Part shown: positions 60,468 to 64,000 of the stretch, piece by piece | Numbering within the stretch: position 1 is the stretch's first letter | How the letters are laid out: every line of letters starts with the position of its first letter | DNA from: Streptomyces canus 299MFChir4.1 | GTDB lineage: Bacteria > Actinomycetota > Actinomycetes > Streptomycetales > Streptomycetaceae | DNA length: 64,000 nucleotides | Assembly (NCBI RefSeq): GCF_000383615.1 | Contig: NZ_KB911583.1 | Location: forward strand, 229,300 to 293,299 | Direction of reading: 5' to 3' | The notes under the pieces: model-generated | The model's input: the letters and a program-made list of their open reading frames with translations, nothing else | Told to the model about the DNA's origin: nothing | The model's database searches: none | Made by a program: the position numbers and the translations under genes

Positions 60468-61907
60468 ATGACCGGTCCGGTGCTCGCCGTCGATCAGGGC
60501 ACGTCCGGTACCAAGGCCCTGGTGATCTGTCCCGAACGCGGGGTCATCGGTACCGGATTCGCCGAGGTGCGCCCCCGCCACCTGCCCGCCGGACGCGTCG
60601 AGGCCGACCCCGCGCAGCTGTACGACTCGGTGCTCGAGGCCGGTTCGCGGGCGCTGGCCGAGGGGGGTGAGGCGGTGGTCGCGCTGGGCCTCGCCAACCA
60701 GGGCGAGACCGTGCTCGCCTGGGACCCGGCGACGGGCCGGCCCCTCACCGACGCACTCGTGTGGCAGGACCGGCGGGCCGAGTCCGTGTGCTCCGAACTC
60801 TCCTGGTGCGCAGACGAGTTGCGTGCGCTGACCGGACTTCCGCTCGACCCGTACTTCGCCGCTCCCAAGATGGCCTGGATACGACGGCACCTCACCCGGG
60901 AGGGCGTCGTCACCACCACTGACGCCTGGCTCGTCCACCGGCTCACCGGCGCCTTCGTCACGGACGCCGCCACCGCCGGCCGCACCCAGCTTCTCGACCT
61001 GGACCGCCCGCAGTGGTCCCGGCGCGCCCTCGACCTGTACGGCCTCGCGGACGAACGGCTCCCCGAGGTCGTCGACAACGCCGGACCGGTCGGCGTGACA
61101 ACGGCGTTCGGCCCGGAGATCCCGCTCACCGGTCTGGCCGTGGACCAGCAGGCCGCCCTGCTCGCCCAGCGCGTCACGGCACCCGGAGGCGCCAAGTGCA
61201 CCTACGGAACAGGGGCGTTCCTGCTCGCGCACACCGGGTCCGTGCCCCGGCGCGGTGATGCGGGACTGGTGAGCTGTGTGGCCTGGCAGCTCGGCGGGCG
61301 GACCGATTACTGCCTCGACGGCCAGGTCTACACGGCCGCGTCCGCGGTCCGCTGGCTCACCGACCTGGGCGTCATCAAGGGCGCCGCCGACCTCGACGCG
61401 GTGGGCGGTGCGGTGCCCGACAGCGGAGGGGTCACCTTCGTCCCGGCCCTCGCCGGACTCGCGGCCCCGTGGTGGCGGGGCGACCTGCGGGGCTCCCTCA
61501 CCGGCCTCGGCCTCGACACCGGCCCCGGGCAGCTGGTGCGAGCACTGTGCGAAGGGCTGGCGGCACAGGTCGCCCTGCTCGCCGAGGCCGCCGCCACGGA
61601 ACTCGGCGCGCCGCTGGGCGCACTGCGCGTCGACGGCGGCCTCACCCACTCCACCCTCCTCATGCAGACCCAGGCGGACCTGCTGCAACGCCCCGTGGAG
61701 GTGTCGGCACTGCCGGACGCGACGGCGCTGGGCGTGGGCACCCTGGCCCGCCTCGGCGCGGAACCCGGCCTGGAGGTGACGGACGCCCTGCCCCACTGGA
61801 AGCCCGCCGCGGTGTACGAACCGCGGGTGTCGTCCGAGGAGGCGGCGGAGCGGCTGGCCGCGTTCCGGGCCGCGGTGAACGCGCTGCTCGAAGGGGCGGA
61901 CGCATGA
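60468..61907 (+). CDS. FGGY-family carbohydrate kinase (glycerol kinase-like)
   Basis: 479 residues from ATG 60468, GGGAGGG upstream; GTG 60465 is in frame. PVLAVDQGTSGTKALVICPE (phosphate-1), ALGLANQGETVLAWDPATGR, DALVWQDRRAESVCSE, GVTTAFGPEIPLTGLAVDQQ, GAKCTYGTGAFLLAHTGSV, and LGALRVDGGLTHSTLLMQTQ are characteristic of FGGY kinases and closest to glycerol kinase. With the next gene it could make and oxidise a polyol phosphate. The glycerol-binding residues were not verified. Confidence 0.88.
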   Translation: MTGPVLAVDQGTSGTKALVICPERGVIGTGFAEVRPRHLPAGRVEADPAQLYDSVLEAGSRALAEGGEAVVALGLANQGETVLAWDPATGRPLTDALVWQDRRAESVCSELSWCADELRALTGLPLDPYFAAPKMAWIRRHLTREGVVTTTDAWLVHRLTGAFVTDAATAGRTQLLDLDRPQWSRRALDLYGLADERLPEVVDNAGPVGVTTAFGPEIPLTGLAVDQQAALLAQRVTAPGGAKCTYGTGAFLLAHTGSVPRRGDAGLVSCVAWQLGGRTDYCLDGQVYTAASAVRWLTDLGVIKGAADLDAVGGAVPDSGGVTFVPALAGLAAPWWRGDLRGSLTGLGLDTGPGQLVRALCEGLAAQVALLAEAAATELGAPLGALRVDGGLTHSTLLMQTQADLLQRPVEVSALPDATALGVGTLARLGAEPGLEVTDALPHWKPAAVYEPRVSSEEAAERLAAFRAAVNALLEGADA

Positions 61908-61943
61908 AGGGGATGCGATACGCGCTCGGCCGTCCGCGGCGGG

Positions 61944-61988
61944 GCGGCCGTCGTGGCTGGTCATGCCGTACCCCGCGCCCCTTCACGG
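61944..61988. repeat. Streptomyces short palindromic repeat, diverged copy 2
   Basis: GCGGCCGTCGTGGCTGGTC then CCCCGCGCCCCTTCACGG resembles the repeat at 51936-51990 (GTCGTGGCTGGTC and the GCGCCCC end are shared). It sits in the 115-base gap between the kinase and the dehydrogenase, so the two genes may not be strictly co-translated. Confidence 0.55.
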
Positions 61989-62022
61989 CGCTGCCGTGCT
62001 CCTTCCCGGGCGGCACCCCCGC

Positions 62023-63444
62023 ATGACGGCCCCTGCGCACGGCGCGGTCACCCGGCGCGGGCCGTTGCCCTCGCCGCCCTACGACATCGCGGTCGTCGGC
62101 GCCGGGGTCGTCGGCAGCGCGATCGCCCGGAGCCTCGCCCACCACCCGCACCTGCGCATCGCGCTCGTCGAGGCGGAGGACGACGTGGGACAGGGCTCCT
62201 CGAAGGCCAACACCGCCATCCTGCACACCGGTTTCGACGCCACCCCCGGCTTCCTGGAGGCCCGCCTGGTCCGCGAGGGCGCGCGGCTGCTCGCCGCGTA
62301 CGCGGCAGCGGCCGGCATCCCCGTGGAACCCGTCGGCGCCCTCCTCGTCGCCTGGGACGAGGAGCAACTCGCCGCGCTGCCCCGGCTGGCGGAGAAGGCC
62401 GAGCGCAACGACTGCACGGACACCCGCCTGATCGGCCCCGCTGAGCTCTACGACCGCGAGCCGCACCTCGGCCCCGGGGCGCTGGGCGCCCTGCACGTGC
62501 CCGGCGAGAGCATCATCTGCCCCTGGACCACGAACCTGGCGTACGCCACCCAGGCCGTCCGGCACGGAGTCGACCTGCACCTCAACACCCGGGTGGAGCG
62601 GGCGAGTCATCCGGACGGCACGCACCACCTGACGACCTCACGTGGCACCCTGCGAACCCGTTGGCTCGTCAACGCCGCCGGTCTGCACGCCGACGCCCTC
62701 GACCGCGCCCTCGGCCACGACGACTTCACCGTCACCCCGCGCCGCGGCCAGCTCCTCGTCTTCGACAAGTTCGCCCGCGACCTCGTACGGCACATTCTCC
62801 TGCCGGTACCCACCGCACTCGGCAAGGGCGTCCTGGTCGCCCCCACCGTGTACGGCAACGTCCTCCTCGGCCCCACCGCCGAGGACCTCGACGACAAGCG
62901 GGCCACCGTCTCCACCGCCGAGGGTCTGGAGGGGCTGCGCGACAAGGGCCGCCGTATCCTGCCCGGCCTGCTCGACGAGGAGGTCACCGCCGTCTACGCG
63001 GGCCTGCGCGCCGCCACCGAGCACGAGGACTACCGCATCTCGGCCCATCCCGAGCGGGCGTACGTCACCGTCGGCGGCATCCGCTCGACCGGACTGACCG
63101 CGTCGCTCGCCATCGCCGCGCACGTGACGGACCTGCTCGCCGGGGCCGGCCTCGCCCTCGGCCCCGCCACGGAACTGGACCCGATCCGCATGCCCAACCT
63201 CGGCGAGGCCTTCCCACGTCCCTACCAGCGCCCCGAACTCATCGCCGCCGACCCGGAGTACGGCACCCTCGTCTGCCACTGCGAGCGCGTGACCCGCGGC
63301 GAAATCCGCGACGCCCTCACCGCCACGATCCCCCCGGCCGGCCTCGACGGCCTACGCCGCCGGACCCGGGCCCGGGCGGGTCGGTGCCAGGGGTTCTACT
63401 GCGGGGCCGCCGTGCGGGAGTTGTTCGAGGGGGCGCGGAAGTGA
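62023..63444 (+). CDS. FAD-dependent glycerol-3-phosphate dehydrogenase-like protein with BFD [2Fe-2S] tail
   Basis: 473 residues from ATG 62023; the frame is open to 61963, but that lies inside the repeat. FAD site YDIAVVGAGVVGSAIARSLA (GxGxxG), then LVEAEDDVGQGSSKANTAIL, and a DAO-type body (INAAGLHADALDRALG, here VNAAGLHADALDRALGHDDF). The C-terminus LVCHCERVTRGEIRDALTAT plus CQGFYCG is a BFD-like [2Fe-2S] domain, as in GlpA-type subunits. Likely passes electrons from the substrate onward. It follows the FGGY kinase, so glycerol or a related polyol catabolism is likely. Confidence 0.85.
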   Translation: MTAPAHGAVTRRGPLPSPPYDIAVVGAGVVGSAIARSLAHHPHLRIALVEAEDDVGQGSSKANTAILHTGFDATPGFLEARLVREGARLLAAYAAAAGIPVEPVGALLVAWDEEQLAALPRLAEKAERNDCTDTRLIGPAELYDREPHLGPGALGALHVPGESIICPWTTNLAYATQAVRHGVDLHLNTRVERASHPDGTHHLTTSRGTLRTRWLVNAAGLHADALDRALGHDDFTVTPRRGQLLVFDKFARDLVRHILLPVPTALGKGVLVAPTVYGNVLLGPTAEDLDDKRATVSTAEGLEGLRDKGRRILPGLLDEEVTAVYAGLRAATEHEDYRISAHPERAYVTVGGIRSTGLTASLAIAAHVTDLLAGAGLALGPATELDPIRMPNLGEAFPRPYQRPELIAADPEYGTLVCHCERVTRGEIRDALTATIPPAGLDGLRRRTRARAGRCQGFYCGAAVRELFEGARK

Positions 63445-64000
63445 GCGGGGGGTGGGCGGTGTTCGCGGGGGTGGGGACGGGGGAACGTTGGCTTTCGGCG
63501 GTGCGCGGGATGGCCGGTCTCGGGCGACGAGGCGTGGGCAGGCCTGGCCCCGGGCGCCCCGCAGGCAGGGCTCGCCTTGGGCGGCGCACGGGGATGTTCG
63601 GTCTTGGGCGGGGCCTGGCCAGGCCTGGCTTTGCGTGGCGAGCGGGGAATTCCGGTCTTGGACACGGCGCGGGTGGGCCTGTCCTATGGTGCCGTGCGGG
63701 CAGGTACGGCCCCTGGCGCCCCGCAGGCCCGGCCTTGGGCGCCGCGCGGCGATATCCGCCCTTGGGCGGGGCGTGGGCGGCGGCCTACGGCTTCGCGCGG
63801 GCGGGCCTGGGTTCTATGTGTGCTGCGGATCGGGCCCGGCTTCTGGTGCGGTGCGGGCGGGCCCGGGTTCTGTGTGTCCTGCGACCGGGCCCAGCTTCCG
63901 GTGCCGTGCGGGCGGGCTCAGCGTCCTGTGTGTCGCGGGCGACTCCGGCCTTCGGTGCCGCGCGAGGAGGAGGGCCAGTCCTCGGTGCGGTGCGGTGCGG
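63445..64000. repeat. Degenerate GC-rich repeat region, no convincing gene
   Basis: About 550 bases without a plausible codon-biased frame. Loosely repeated phrases appear several times: GGTGCCGTGCGGGC, GTGCGGGCGGGC, CTTGGGCGG, and GGTTCT(A/G)TGTGT. Units of roughly 50-60 bases seem to be worn copies of one another, as in Streptomyces intergenic repeats. Short minus-strand frames across it are Pro/Arg/Ala-rich and look like artefacts of GC content. The window ends inside the region. Confidence 0.55.

Noticed and set aside
63396..63665. Small minus-strand frame at the window end
   Set aside because: Pro/Arg/Ala-rich with no ribosome site or family. It falls in the degenerate repeat region.

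Overview
The window looks like a Streptomyces chromosome: very high GC with strong third-position GC bias, GTG and TTG starts behind GGAGG-type ribosome sites, and the monomeric NADP-isocitrate dehydrogenase, DUF5713 protein and short palindromic repeats usual in that genus. No tRNA, rRNA or CRISPR array was seen.

Region 1 (about 1-38 kb) is most of a siphovirus-type prophage, all late genes on the plus strand. The left part (1-15 kb) is an accessory/early region of many small, overlapping, mostly uncharacterised genes: a D12-class adenine methylase, an HNH nuclease, GIY-YIG-type proteins, two lipoproteins and small helix-turn-helix regulators on the minus strand. It includes a run of multi-membrane proteins (8.2-10.8 kb) that resembles the spread genes of Streptomyces conjugative plasmids. 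Regulation seems to sit at three divergent intergenic regions (2.52-2.61, 6.43-6.63 and 13.72-13.83 kb), all carrying palindromes or direct repeats. From 15.0 kb the morphogenesis module runs in order: small and large terminase, portal (with a gpF-like tail end), ClpP-type head protease, HK97-type capsid, connector/neck proteins, two related tail-tube-like proteins, a tail chaperone pair made through a CCCTTTG -1 frameshift site, tape measure (1063 aa), baseplate/minor tail proteins, endolysin, holin, and a membrane-anchored collagen-like protein. No integrase or replication gene is visible, so the left end of the element lies outside the window.

Region 2 (38-42 kb) is transitional: a HAD phosphatase, an XRE/TPR-type regulator with three small cysteine-containing proteins, a second XRE regulator and a small conserved protein. 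It is undecided whether these belong to the host or to the element.

Region 3 (42-51 kb) is the most interesting host segment. It has an astacin-like zinc protease divergent from a LuxR/AAA-type regulator, then a TPR-CHAT (caspase-like) protease divergent from a subtilisin, followed with tight spacing by an ECF-type sigma factor and an acidic partner protein. Two predicted proteases beside a sigma factor and a possible sigma partner suggest a proteolysis-controlled transcriptional response, possibly a defence or stress system. By layout it recalls the TPR-CHAT/sigma branch of type III-E CRISPR (craspase), but without any CRISPR component.

Region 4 (51-64 kb) is ordinary metabolism: N-formylglutamate amidohydrolase, DUF5713, icd, a secreted M1 aminopeptidase, an MscS channel, an APC amino-acid permease, and an FGGY kinase followed by a glycerol-3-phosphate dehydrogenase-like flavoprotein with a BFD [2Fe-2S] tail. 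A perfect 25-bp palindrome lies upstream of the kinase. The last 550 bases are degenerate GC-rich repeats with no convincing gene.
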